This document shows positions 20,594 through 32,865 of a stretch of 64,000 nt of DNA, one piece after another. Position 1 is the first letter of the stretch. Each line of letters begins with the position of its first letter. The notes under the pieces are model-generated. The model made no database searches. It was not told where the DNA came from and saw only the letters and a list, made by a program, of their open reading frames with translations. The position numbers and the translations under genes are program-made. The stretch comes from Oscheius onirici (lineage: Eukaryota > Nematoda > Chromadorea > Rhabditida > Rhabditidae): positions 3,582,501-3,646,500 of the forward strand of contig OW051470.1 of the NCBI GenBank assembly GCA_932521025.1, in the 5' to 3' direction.

Positions 20594-21140
20594 AGGCCGA
20601 TCCACTTTAAATTGCTCCCAGGTCTCTGTGTGTGTGTGTGTGTTAGTGTGTCTGTCAGAAGCTTTAATTGGCAATCAAAATGGAGCAATTTGTGCGCACA
20701 ATTAAGGGAAAGGAGTTAGTGTAACAAGTCTAGACAAATCAATTTTTTCAAAATTCAATTTGCAATTGCGTGAACTTCAAGTGCGTGAAGTGCAAGTGCG
20801 TGATAGTTTTCAGACAATAGAGAATCAAGTGCGGGTTAGGAATACGCGTTCAAGGGGGTTTCTACTATAAGTTTAGCTCCAATGGGGTGATATCACAACT
20901 GGACAACAGGGATAGAGGAGAACAGGAGCACGGGCAGGGATACGAGGAAACCGGGAAGGGCAGAGCAAATTGCAGCATGCAAGGGTGGACAGAGAGAAAG
21001 TGTCGAGAAACTAGAAACAGGGACAGACGGATAGAGGGACAGTGGGGCAGAGGGACAGACTGTTAACTGCTATCTGTTTAAAAAGGACAAAACTAAGTCA
21101 CTTAGTCCCCCCCGAGGGGCGTAGCACAACTTGTTTTGTT
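20594..21140 (+). repeat. Dispersed repeat R1, diverged copy
   Basis: It begins with CCACTTTAAATTGCTCCCAG and a (TG)n microsatellite, continues with GGAGCAATTTGTGCGCACAA, and ends with GACAAAACTAAGTCACTTAG and GGGCGTAGCACAACTTG. All these blocks recur in the same order at 60.2-60.8 kb. Confidence 0.85.
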
Positions 21141-21186
21141 AAAACATTGAAGTGATGCTAGCCTTCAGAAGCAACCTAGATTTTCG

Positions 21187-21280
21187 GGTCGAGGACTTTA
21201 TGTAGAAAAAATTTCTATTATACATAAAGTTGGGGGACTTTATGTGGGAAATTTATCCTACATAAAGTCCTCAACCCAGA
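21187..21280. repeat. Perfect-stem palindrome with AGGACTTTATGTAG arms
   Basis: GAGGACTTTATGTAG near 21192 is repeated in reverse complement as CTACATAAAGTCCTC near 21262, with further arm pairing outward (GGGTC / AACCC) and an internal TACATAAAGTTGGGGGACTTTATG repeat-like core. It forms a stable hairpin or is a small foldback element. Confidence 0.6.
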
Positions 21281-21870
21281 TTTTCTGACACAAAAATGCT
21301 CGTTAGCATGAAAATATACCACCCACTTCTTTTTGCCGCCACGTGGATCAGGGATTTTTGTACAACCGTGACGCTTTTGATGTGGCATTTCTGTGTCGTC
21401 TCCTTCCACTTCTGATGTTTTTCATATGCAATTTTCATTAGACCCAAAAAATCATCCCGCGTTTTTCGCTAATTTGCCATATAATAATTTAGTTTTTAGC
21501 CACATAATAAGCTACCCCGCTCCTATTGCATCATCATGGTGTTTTTGGGTTTAGTGAAAATTGCATTAGGAAGTTCTTACCCAAATAGTGGCCCGAGGTA
21601 CGACTACAAAAGGTGATAAAAATCGACCTATATAACTGCGTCATAGAGAAATCAAATTTTATAAAATTTTATGGGGAAGGTAGGCCCACTACTACCAACT
21701 TTCACCTAAAGTTTAGGGGCATTTCTAGGCAAAACTTTTTAGAGGGGGTAGTCAAAACTTATGTCGTGATGTAAAGCTCATCCCTTTCTGTTAAAAATAG
21801 GAAACAAAAACAATCGTGCTCTCGCTTTATTTTTGTTTATCGACCAATAATTTATGGTTTTTACAGGCTG
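21281..21870. other. Intergenic, upstream of the AP180 gene
   Basis: No gene or recognised repeat is seen. It ends in GTTTTTACAG, a candidate trans-splice acceptor 12 bases before the AP180 start. Confidence 0.35.
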
Positions 21871-21877
21871 CGCCGAA

Positions 21878-23626
21878 ATGCAAACGCTTGAGAAGGCCCT
21901 TCATCAACCGCTACCTTTCACTTCAAGCGGTCAGACTGTTTCGGACAGGTGATTTGATTTTGTTTTTTAAGACAAAAGGTTCAGGATTACAGCTGCAAAA
22001 CATTCCTTAGCAGGCAGCTTACTTGGAAAGAAGGTCTGTAAAGCAACGACTGAAGAACTTGGAGCACCAAAGGAGAAGCATCTCGACTGTTGGTCAACTA
22101 TCTTGTTTCATTCAATTTTTAGTTCTACTCCATTGCACTAACGAGCCTAATGCATCAATACCGTCGATGGCCACTATGCTAATTGAAAGAACACAGCAAC
22201 CGAGTTGGACTGTCGTTTACAAGGCCCTTATTACAATTCATTACACACTATGCTATGGAAATGAGGTAATAATTGGCATTTCAACACTTTACCAAAAATT
22301 CGTCAGAGATTCATGCAGTATCTGATATCCTGCAACACAATTCTCCGGATCAACAGCTTCATTGACAAAGGCGGACATGACATGGCTGTGCATGGTCATC
22401 GTTATGCGAAGTACATCAACGAGAAGCTATCTTCCTACCAGCTGTTCGGAATCGACTTTACCAAAGTGAAACGTGGACGCGAAGATGGGCTGCTTCGTAC
22501 AGCGCACTACGATCAGCTTACGATCATGCTGCCGGTACTTCAAAGCCAAATAGACACTCTTCTTGCTTTTAAGGTTTGTCCTTTTTAGCAAGGTGTATTC
22601 ATTCGAGCTTAGATCGAGCCGAGTGAACTAACGAATCCAATCATCAAGTGCTCTTTCATTCTACTATTCCGCGATCTTATCCGTCTTTTCGCTTGCTACA
22701 ACGACGGCATAATCAATCTTTTGGAAAAGTTCTTCGACATGGATGCCTTACAGTGCAAAGAAGCTCTCGACACTTACAAGAACTTCCTCGGACGTCTAGA
22801 CGGCGTTGGAGATTTTCTTAAACTGGCTGAAGTTGTTGGAATGGATGAAATTCCGGACTTGACTCGTGCTCCTGCCAGTCTTCTCGAAGCCCTTGAAAGG
22901 CATCTTGCTCTGCTGACTGGTGCCCCTACACCCCAGGCTAGTTTCTTTTTTTTTTTGCAAACTTACAGGTTCTCAGATCATTCGGTCCAAGTACGAGGAT
23001 ATTGTAAATATGTCGGGAGACCAGATTGCTGCAAGCTGTGAGCAACGGAGGTATCTTGAAGACCAGAAAAAGAGATTCGATGAATTCGAAAAGGAGAGAA
23101 AAGAAAAGCAAGATAACTTCGAACTTCTGCTTGCTTCCACTCCGCCTTCTGAAATTACGAACCGCCCTACAAGCTATGTAGAAACGTTATCTGATTTATT
23201 CAATGGTCCTGCTATGGAACAAATGCATCAGCCGTACATTAGTTCACTCACACCTCGACCGAGTTTCTCAGAGCCCCAATTTCGCGAGTTCGCGTAAGAC
23301 TTGCTCTTGGTTCGCCGTTTCATCAAGTGTTTTTAGGCCCACAATTCAATTTAGCCCAGTTTCACCTGCTCCCTCACTTTCGGTATACACCATGGGACAG
23401 TCTCGACCACAATCGACAATGTTCGGAGATCCGATGAATGCTCACGTTCAGCCTCTGCCCGTCATGTATCCAATGGGCCAGCAGCAATTCGGACAGTTTG
23501 GAAATAACATGCCTATGAGAATGCCATACAATATGACGTCCCAGGTGCAGTTGTTCATTTATTTTCATGACAATTAAATTTCAGGTCCCAACGATGCCCG
23601 CGATGAATCAGTTCCACAACCTATAA
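21878..23626 (+). CDS. unc-11: Clathrin assembly protein AP180/CALM (UNC-11 orthologue), 491 aa
   Basis: The ANTH-domain adaptor binds PI(4,5)P2 and clathrin and retrieves synaptobrevin during endocytosis. Eight exons (21878-21948, 21985-22088, 22123-22265, 22307-22573, 22613-22936, 22977-23293, 23337-23544, 23585-23626) keep frame. The ANTH domain covers about residues 20-285. It has [20 protein letters not shown] carrying the lipid-binding Lys/His patch, [54 protein letters not shown] and LLEKFFDM. A helical linker and a Pro/Met/Gln-rich unstructured tail follow ([16 protein letters not shown]). The intron after 22936 starts with GC rather than GT. The protein is shorter than vertebrate AP180, with fewer obvious clathrin-box motifs. 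Confidence 0.95.
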
Positions 23627-23836
23627 ATTGACTCCAGTGCTGTTCTCCTTGACTACGAGCTAGCAACTGCCCTCTTCACCTTCTCATTCCTTGCCATTTT
23701 TTACTTTCATCTTTTCTTCCTCACATATTGTAGAACATTGTCAAGTTTCAATGAATTGTGCGTTTTACTCGGCATAATATAACTGGACAAATTGAATTGA
23801 GCTACATTCCAGTTACTTCCCCCTAACTGACGGAAA

Positions 23837-26800
23837 ATGGCTAACAATGACCGCTCCGTATCTGAGGCGGCCTGTTTCCCCATCGAACAGCTGCTTCCGC
23901 ACCACACTTTTCAGACGGAATTCTCTGAGCAAACAATGCGTGTCGATGCGACTCGCTCAATTACCGGCTTTCTTTATCTGACAGTCATCTCTACAGCCAG
24001 TCATTTATTTTATTCCAGCACGAGCCGACGAAGTCATAAATCCGCCTGTGGCCGTCCTTTTTACACTGGTCGGCGGGTCATCTCTCCTCCCTCTCTGTCT
24101 CTAGCAAAGAGAGACAGCCCGCCCCGGCGGTCAGTCAGCCCTCTTCTCTTTAGACACCTTTCGTATGGGGCATGGGGTTCACTTGTGAATGGCTCGAAGT
24201 GTCCTATCAAAAATGGAGAAGGTCCAACGCCCAGAAGGCTCTTCTGGCCTGTATTGCTGTCCTCATAAGCAGTGCTCTCGTCAGGACTCTTGGTCTCGTT
24301 CCGGCTGTAAGTTTTTTTCTTTTTTTTTACTGCCACCAATTCAGCTAATCGTCCTTGTTATTCGATCACTTTTTGTTCCGTTATACTCTCTACCGGCGAC
24401 ATGTGTTCCATGTTCCCCAGGCGATATCAAAAAGGCGAAATTAACCTTCTGTATCCGGTTCAATTAACAGTTGCTAACTTCTGAAACTCAATTTCACAAG
24501 ATGTGAGCAGCTGGCTAGCTACTGCCTTCGTAAACAGACTTTGCGTGTCCAGACGACAACTCTACTAAATCTAATATCCACTTTAAATTGCTCCCAGGTC
24601 TCTGTGTGTGTGTGTGTGTGTGTCGGAAGCTCTAATTGAGGATAAGGAAGGGAGCTTTGTGCGCAAATTAGTTTTTAACAAGTCGCGACAGGAAAAGCAA
24701 GTGCGCCAACTTTTCTTCGGACAACTTGGTAGTTTCTTACTGGGACAGCGTGACTCGAACAGAGTGACAAGGGAAGAATGAAAGGGAAACTAGGGCACTC
24801 TGTGACAGAGCGAAGTGATAGGGAAGACAAGGAATCTCTAACATTAGCCCTGGGAAGGCGTTGCAAACCTTGTCTATTTTAAATTGCTCCCAAGCCTGTG
24901 TGTGTGTTTGTTTGCAGCTCTAATTGAGGATTAGGAGGGGTGCTTTGTGCGCAAATTAGTTTTTAACAAGCCGCGACAGGAAAAGCAAGAGCGCGAAGTG
25001 TTCTAACAACTTCGGTAGTTTCTTTGGAGGGACAGGAAATGACTGAAGCAGAGTGACAAGGGAAGAAGGGAAGGGACAGCAAAACTGAGACTCACTAAAG
25101 CAAGGAACGGGCCGGGGGTTCAAATACAATTTCGGTAGTTTATTTGAAGGGTCAGGGAGAGTGACTGGAGGAGAGTAACAAAGGAGGAATGAAAGGGAAA
25201 CCACGACTAGGGCTCCGTGACAGAGCGAAGTCATGAATTTATACTTTAGCCCTGGAAGGGCGTTGCTAACCTTGTCTATTTTAAATTGCTCCCAGGTCTC
25301 TGTCTGTCTGTCTGCTTTAATTGGCAATCAAAATGGAGCAATTTGTGCGCACAATTAAGGGGAAAGGAGTTAGAGTAACAAGTTTAGACAAGTCACTACT
25401 GGGAGACAAGTGCGAAAACTGCTTCTGATTTTGGTAGTGCCCATACAGAAGGTTTTCAAGTGGTTCAGACCAAGGAAAAAAGGAGGAAAGCAGGTAATTT
25501 TAGCCCTGGAAGGGCGTTGCAAACCTTGTTTTCAGAAAACAAGTTGTGCTACGCCCCTCCGGGACTAAGCGACTTAGTTTTGTCCTTTTCAAAACAGATA
25601 GCAGTTAACAGTTTGCTATTTATCCCTCTCCAGATCAATTAATAGATAAGAGTAGCTTAAATACTGTACCGAAGCAAAAAGATAATGTGCAAGGACAGAG
25701 ACAGATCTCTGCCCTTCTCTGTCCCTCTTTCCCTCTGTCCTTCTGTCTCTCTGTCCCTCTTTCTCGCATCTCTGTCCGTGCTCCTGTTCTCCCTTATCCC
25801 TGATCTCTTGTTCACCCCGTTGGAGCTAAAGTTATAGTAGAAACCCTCTTGAACGTATTCCGAACCCGCACTTGATTCTCTACTGTCTGGAAACTATCCC
25901 CAGTCAAAAATAATCAAAGTCCACGCATTTGCAAATTGACTTGTCTAAACTTGTTACACTAACTCCTTTCCCTTTAATTGTGCGCACAAATTGTTCCATT
26001 TTGATTGCCAATTAAAGCTTCCGACAGACAGACAGAGACCTGGGAGCAATTTAAAATAGATCATAAAAAGTCTCTAGAATAGAAGTATAATTAAAGTAAG
26101 AAAGATCGGACATTGATTTTTCAGTTGCCTGCATTGGGACACTTTGCCGTGCTGCTTCTCTCCGGATGTCTTCTCGTATTGGCCCTTTGGCAACCAGGTG
26201 GGCACCATTTGTTTTTAGAGAAGAGATGAGTCGAATGACTTTACAGCTTGTGAAAGTGTGAAACTACTTGCCGAAAGAGCTTACGAGCACTTTCAATTTA
26301 TTGTTGAAGCACAGGGATTTAAGCAACGTTTCAGGGTCAGTAGACATTCAACGCTGTGGAATTGTAGTGGCTCTGGCAGCCGAATGTGTCCTCTCCGGTC
26401 TGGATTCTCAGACAGCCATCCTGGTTCTTCTGTTTGTCATCTACACTCTTCTGTTCCTTTCTCTGATCACGTCTGTAGTCGTCGCCGGTCTGGCCAGTCT
26501 CATCCACATTACAGCCATCGTCCTCTTGAGTTCTCCCCTATACAACAACGAGGTGAGTCTTATGATGATCTCCACTGACAAATTGGCGCCGGACACTATC
26601 AGCGCTTTGCATCTTGCATAATTTGACTGGCGGTAACTTGTTCCGATTTTATACGGGGACGCCAAGGAGAACGAGTCCAATAGGGGCAGTATTGTGACAG
26701 CCGTTTGACTCAGCTTTTGTCCTTCCGCGCCAAATTTCACGGGGCTGTTGTGTGACTTGGCTAACACCTGTCTTCAAAGACAGAGAGGAAGAGACTGATA

Positions 26801-29800
26801 AAGTCGAGATCCTTTAAGAGAACATGTTCCCGCGCTAATGGACGACTTATTTTATGGGATTTATTTCAGATGTTGGCTGGACTCCTAGTCCACATTTGGG
26901 CTCATCTGGTCGGAATATATCTGAATCTACAACACGAGAGAATCACCAGATCGGGCTTTCTTTCGGCTAGAAACAGCGTGGATGCCGAGGCCTCAACTCA
27001 AATTCAAAGCAATCGGCTGGTCTGTTTTATAGTCTTTCCCGCGCTCGACGATAAAAGAGAGTCGAGGTCATTTTGACAGTTTTCCCATGGGGCGGACTGG
27101 TCATGATTGATGCGATCATAATATATGCCCTTATCGCCGGGAGCCAGAGACTAGTTTCGGCTTCCAATTGGTCGTTTTCTTGGCTACTGGAATCGATTGG
27201 GACCTAAGAATTGTGACTGAAATCTCGTGTCTCTGATTGTCAGGTGGATCGAACATCTAGCGTATTCAAAAGAATAAGGAAAAGTTTTCAGAACCGTCTT
27301 CTTTCGTCTTTTCTACCAGCTCATCTTGTCGGAAGTGCTCGTCATCAAATCACTTCTGGAGTCCCTAGACTTTATGTGGAAGAATACAAACAGGTCAGGC
27401 TTAATACAGAATCTGACTTATTGATATGCTTAGGTTACTGTAGCATATGGACGAATAATTGGTTTCGAAGCAGCTCTTTCTCAATGCTCGTCTCTTGACG
27501 CTGCTCGAGTTCTCAAGGTGGTTTCTTTTCAAGATTCAACTGAAAACATCTTGTAGGAACTGGACCAGCGAATAAACAGTCTGATTGCACTCCACGGCTG
27601 TACAAGAATCGCATCAGAGGGTCTGATGGTCATCTGCCCCATCCCCGGAATCGATCCAGAACATGCCAGTAAAGTCTGTCGATTCGCCTTGGATGTCGAG
27701 GCTCTGATCGGGTAAGTTGCTCTGAAATCTTCGTTTATTCTGTTCAGTTCTTTCCGAGATGCTACTTCGGCCGACGTTTCCGTGTGTGTTGGAATAGACA
27801 GCGGGTCCATAACTGCCGGCGTCGTCGGAACAACCAAATGGCACTACGATGTCATAGGACAGGCTGTTGATCACGCTGTCCTTCTTCAAAGCAGTGCTCC
27901 ATCACAGTGAGTCTTGCTTAAGTACTGAGTGAAACGGCGTTTAGCGGAGTGTTTATAACAGAAGATACACGATCTCTGTTAGAACAGAACATTTCTCTCG
28001 ACGCTGTCGGAGAATACTGGAGGCTCACGTCTATCGTCAGGACCAATGCAAACATCTTTCCCGTGAACAAGAGGTTAGTATCTTTTTGTTTCGAGAAAAA
28101 GAGCTATTCAGATACTCTCTGGTCACCATCCCTCAAGCCATCAACCGTCTCCTCCAGACCATCGCTACCGATGATCAGACAATGAAGAACAAGAAGAGGT
28201 GAGTCCGGAAATTCTGGAGATTTATGAAGACCTAGGAAACCGATTGAAGAAGAGGCGGTCGTCGAGAAGAGAGATAAGAACTCTGGTTCAAGTTTTATGC
28301 GCTACGATTTGCACTTCAAGAATCATAAGATGGAAGAAAAGTTCCACGAGGAGATGGACCATTGGTTCATTCCCGGCTTGGCCATGAGTATCATCTTTGT
28401 CGTCCTTTACGAAGTCTACCACGTCTTGGTCATGCCGCGTCTTCTACCCAGTCTGCTTCTCGTCATTCTGGCTCTGTTGATCATGTTTGGACTCGTCCTC
28501 ATCGTCTACGTCGACTACTTCCAGGTATCAAACAGCTCCTTTTCAAAAGAGTCTCTCCCTTTCAGAGTTTTTCGCAGTTCATAACAAGGACGTCGGGAGG
28601 ACATTCCATCACAATTCTCATTCTTCTGCTCATTCTTCTCCTCAATGGAATCGTTAATTCGGTAGGCACAATAGCCGCCAAGTCGGAGGGTGTGACTTTT
28701 GACGACTCAAATTTGACAAGGGGTTATCGAGAATTTCCAGTTCTCCTGTCCTCCGGAGCCTTCGAAGGAAGCCTGTCGGCTGATCAGTTTCTCTACAGTT
28801 TCTTTCGCTCTCTGGTATATCACATCAACAGTATTTCTCCGATTCCCCTCAATTCGTCTCTCCGTTCTTCATCTTGCCGTCCTGGTCGTCTACATCCTTC
28901 AAGTCTATTTGAACCACCCGCACATCGGCCAAGAAGAGTGAGTTTTTCTTGAAGATGACTTAGAGCAGTACAGACTTTTTGCCGCCTTTCGAAACAGCGA
29001 GCCGTGTGGCTCTTTACACAACAAATTTCCTATCATTTTCTCGCGCGCTCCGATTCATCAGAGGCCGCAACAACAGGCCGTTTACACCCTCTCTCCAAAG
29101 CGACCACCTTGACTCGTGTTCGAGGGAAAAGAGATGTTTTGCAGATTTGTCGTTGAATTGGAACAGTTCAGTCATCTCGCCGTTCTCTCCATTTTCATCC
29201 TTCTCTTCTCGCGAAGAGTCGAACGTCTTCTCAGACTGGACTTTCTCTCCGTAGTCAAGGCATGAGACTCATTTGAGAAGACAATTATCTATTTCAGGGA
29301 GTGGAAGAGACGGCATCCAAAGACCAGCTGATAATGTTGAACAGTCAGGCTCTTTTGAACCTAGTCCCATCCCACATAGCCCCTTGGGTTGCCAATCGTG
29401 GTCCTGAGCTATGGTGTCATGCTCATCACAGTGTCGGAGTCGCTTATTTGGCAGTATCTGGATTCGAGCTGAGTGGGGAACAGGGTCTGAACGCACTGAA
29501 CTTTATCTTCTCCTACTTCGACCAGACTCTTCAGCAACACCGAGGCGTCGAGAAGATCAAGTCTGCCAACAGATTCTACGTTGTGGCCGTCGGAACAATG
29601 CCGGAGACTGCTCATGACGTCAATGAGGCTCCCTGGACTATTGGAGAGTTGCTCAACACTTTGGCCAAGTTTCTTCTAAATGTGACCGAGTTCGCCAAGG
29701 AGAAGGAGTTCGAGGTCCAGATTGGACTCGACTGTGGTTCCGCATTGGCTCTTATTCCCGACGCGGACTATCCTCAGTACGATTTGTGGGGAGAGGCTTC

Positions 29801-31152
29801 GGAAAGAGCTAGAATCCTTATGCAATCTGCCAGTCAGGGCCGGATACTCGTCTCTGAAGAAGCCTATCTGTCTTTGAGACCCAGACAACTGAACTTTGCT
29901 CACCACCCTATTAAGGTAAGCGAGTATGTTTGCTTCGAACTACGATATGATTCAGATAATCAGCGACCTCAATGCCTACGTTCTTCACAACGGAGAGCTC
30001 GAGGAAAAGTCGTACTTTGAGACGATTAACTGTGATCAGTCGATGGTGGAGACGGCCAACGAACAAGATCAAATGATGGCTTCGATGACTTCCTCCTACT
30101 CTTCCGAACTCCAGTCGATCAATGGTGGAGAGACTGACAGTGATATTGGTTTGTGTTGAGAGTTACTTTAATAATTTTGTTCAGAATGGATCACTCCCGA
30201 GACGGCTCTAATGGAGAAGACAAGGAGACCTGTTCGAAGAAACTATCGTGACACAGACTACGATCCATACAGAATTCCCCGGAGACCGTATAAGGGTGAA
30301 CATGCTGTCCAGTACTCTGATTGGTCGGACCAGGAGAACAGTCGGGCTCCGAGTAGGACGAGCAAAAATAATGGTTAGACTAATCGTACTAAAAAGCAAA
30401 GAAACTCAGGAAAACGCTGGCGAGCCGGGTCTCGAGTCTCTCGTGCCTCTCTAGCATCCAGCTCCCGTAGCCTGAGAAATGCTTTCGGCTGGTTGAAGAA
30501 GACCTCGTCCGTTGAAGTCGACTCGTTGGCAGATCCGGCGGAAAGACTCGAAGCTGCGGCTAATCGAGTCGACAGGATGCTCGCCGAACTCGAAACTTAT
30601 GGGAACTTTACCGAGGTCAAGCCTCTGGAATACTGTCCGTTTCCGACAGACCGATTCGGGTCGATCAAGTCTATTCACAGGGCCATGTCTTCCGCTTGTC
30701 ATACCGAATATGATAATGCAGAGTCGGAGGCAGCTTTGTCCGACTCTGAATACGCTCAGCTGAAACATGGAAGGTATGATTTTTTTCCGATGCGAGTCCT
30801 TTTTAATCATTCGAACTTTCTAAAAAAAGAGTTTTGTTAGAGTTCGGACCTAAGAAAAGTTCTAACAGAACGATGTATTTTTAGCCGTGGTCGTGGAAAG
30901 ATGAGAAGGCGATGGCGGCCGGCAGACGGAGAGGATGCTGACACCGAGAGTCAGTGTAGCAGTCAAGCCGGTGGCTACTTTGAAGGAATGAAGTGGCGGT
31001 CAGCTCATTCTGTCGGCTATGAGAACGAGTACGAGGAAGCCAGCGACTGCGAAGGACTAGCGATGGAACAGATGGTCGCTCTCTCCAGGGACATTCGCAA
31101 GAATTTCGGTGACTTTGAATTGGCTACGTTCGAAGATATCGACCACGAATAG
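23837..31152 (+). CDS. Membrane adenylyl cyclase family protein with degenerate catalytic sites
   Basis: The architecture is that of class III membrane cyclases. N-terminal membrane segments include KALLACIAVLISSALV and LIVLVIRSLFVPLYS, then, after a 1.7-kb repeat-filled intron, HFAVLLLSGCLLVLAL, FVIYTLLFLSLITSVVVAG and more. C1 runs from LLSSFLPAHLVG to GVFITEDTRSLL. A second membrane block follows (IIFVVLYEVYHVLVM, LLLVILALLIMFGLVLIVYV, ILILLLILLLNGIV, and a last helix at 29150-29250). C2 runs from LLNLVPSHIAPWV to SQGRILVSEEAYLSL. A long charged Ser/Arg-rich tail ends DIDHE. In C1 both metal-binding Asp are lost (AYGRIIGFE; ASEGLMVIC). In C2 EKIKS and YDLWG are kept, but the Asn/Arg pair after DLWG is altered (GEASERARIL). 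The start exon and the 24.0-24.2 and 28.9-29.1 kb joins are not certain. Confidence 0.85.
24578..25265 (+). repeat. Two partial R1 copies in the cyclase intron
   Basis: Two successive units begin ACTTTAAATTGCTCCCAG (about 24580) and TTTTAAATTGCTCCCAAG (about 24878), each followed by TG-rich microsatellite, AGGATAAGGA/AGGATTAGGA, TTTGTGCGCAAATTAG, and a shared AAGTCGCGACAGGAAAAGCAAG-type stretch. They sit in the large intron between cyclase exons. Confidence 0.75.
25266..26066 (+). mobile_element. Near full-length R1 element with inverted ends
   Basis: It opens TCTATTTTAAATTGCTCCCAG and closes with the reverse complement CTGGGAGCAATTTAAAATAG. The arms of at least 130 bp include GGAGCAATTTGTGCGCACAA and AAGGAGTTAGAGTAAC. 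The middle contains a 60-codon frame starting MVQTKEKRRKAGNF, with no homologue I recognise, that occurs identically at 60669-60851. The foldback form and lack of transposase suggest a MITE-like element. Confidence 0.7.
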
Positions 31153-31334
31153 CTTTACACAGTAATTTTAATCTGTACGGGTAACTTACCGGGTCTCAGT
31201 CATCCCCAAACTAACTCAAAAGGTGCCTCAACTTTCCCATTTGCTCATTTCGGTACGCGGTGAATCGTTTTACCTGTATTTGAAAAATAAAATTTGTACA
31301 ATGAAACGAAAAGGTTATTACAGAATTCTTCGAT

Positions 31335-32710
31335 TCATTTAGAAAGGCCGACGAGGCTGGCTCCAGTAAGCGTTATTCCGACAGCACACGTTAGAATTCG
31401 GAAGTTCCGACGACCTTCGATGTCTCTGCAAAACATTATTTGAAAAAGAAGAAAACAAAAACTGACTTGAAGTAGAAGACACTCCAAAGTGCAGCACAGA
31501 CTCCGGGAACCATACTGAACAGACTATTGATTTACTTGACCAAGAAGTTACCTGATAATTGGAAAAGTCACCGACTGGGAGAGGTTGTCGTTAGCCACAA
31601 ACCTAAAACATGAAGGGAAACGTCTAGTCATCTTGGTAAATATCCAAACAAACTGGGAATGACTTACCAAGATGACTGGGCAATTCCCCACATGCTTCCG
31701 GATACCAGACCAGGACCAACAATCCGAGGGTTGACATACGGCTCATTTTTCGTGTAGATGATGTAACCGACAAGAAGAGCAGTCGACGTGGCGAATATTC
31801 CAGTAAAATGAGAGAAAACATAGTCTAGGCCGGACTTGGAGGCTGTTGGATACTGAAAAGAGTTTTTTTTTACAAAAAAAAAAAAAACCTTGACGGGATC
31901 ATCTTGAATAGCGAGAACAGGGACGAAGGTCAATCCGTAACAGATTCCGGCTCCAAGTGCAAAAATTATCGCTCTGAAATTGGGTTAGATTAGTCCAAGC
32001 AATTAACAGACATTATGCGCTTCTTCTGTCGATTTTCTCCTGTTATCACTAGAGGCTCGTCCTCATCATCATGGCCCAGAAGAGGAGACCCTGCTCGGAC
32101 ATCTTGAACATTTTTGGGTGTAGGGGTGATTTGTGAGAAGAAGACACCGCTAAACTTCATTTTAGATTTAAAAAAAGCCGATGTTTTACCCGACAATGAC
32201 CAAGAATAGACCGAAGTAATTGAGCCATACGTGTGTGGGAACTGTCGGTTGTACTCCAAAGAAGCCGAAACGTCCAACTGCCCAGCCAGTAATCTGAATT
32301 CATTCTAGTCAAAGATGAAATTGAGAGAAAACTAACGCAGTTGGTGATTCCCCAGATCAGCATGCCCATTCCCATGCCGAGAACGTTCATTATTGGCACC
32401 GCACTTACATTTCCTAAAAAGGTATACAACTATATTAAACAGATCAACATACCAACGGCCCAGAAGAGTCCTCCAAGCATGGCAAAAGGTTGAAATTGTG
32501 GAAAGCCTTCATTTGCTGAGACAGCAAGTCCGACAAGGAAAATTGCGGCTGACATGACCCATTGGGCGAATATTCCTGGAAATTGCTTTTAAAAATACAA
32601 ATAGAGAGCATACCATTTCCTGCATCTAATCGTTTAATGGGTACAAAAACTGTCCCGAAGAAAAGGGAAGAAGTGGCGCATGCGGCCAGACCTAATAAAG
32701 TCGAGCCCAT
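31335..32710 (-). CDS. TMEM144-like ten-helix membrane protein
   Basis: A minus-strand multi-exon gene starts MGSTLLGLAACATSSLFFGT, with the family hallmark FVPIKRLDAGNGM. It then gives WVMSAAIFLVGLAVS, MLGGLFWAVGNVSAVPIMN, GLGMGMLIWGITN-like helices, TGWAVGRFGFFG, a hydrophilic loop with DEDEPLVI, ICYGLTFVPVLAIQDDP, and HFTGIFATSTALLVGYIIYT. PRIVGPGLVSGSMWGIAQSSW and a final GITLTGASLVGLSK before the TGA follow. TMEM144 belongs to the drug/metabolite transporter superfamily; the substrate is unknown (carbohydrate has been suggested for the family). It is convergent with the cyclase gene, about 180 bases apart. Exon limits were only partly checked. Confidence 0.8.
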
Positions 32711-32865
32711 TCTTTAATCTAAATGAGTTAAGGGTGTTATCAACAGGGCGGACTGGATCGATATGGACTGGGGGAAATAAACAGCGAGTTATCATAACAG
32801 AGCAATTCAATAAACTATTTATAGAAAAAAATGAGCAACAAAACAAGGCCAAAATTGAATATTTT

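Noticed and set aside
23837-24268. Separate small gene beginning MANNDRSVSEAACF
   Set aside because: Its 3' part contains splice-like sites leading into cyclase-type membrane segments, so it is more simply the 5' end of the cyclase gene.
24600-24625. (TG)n microsatellite as an independent feature
   Set aside because: It is an internal part of the R1 repeat and recurs at the same position in every copy.
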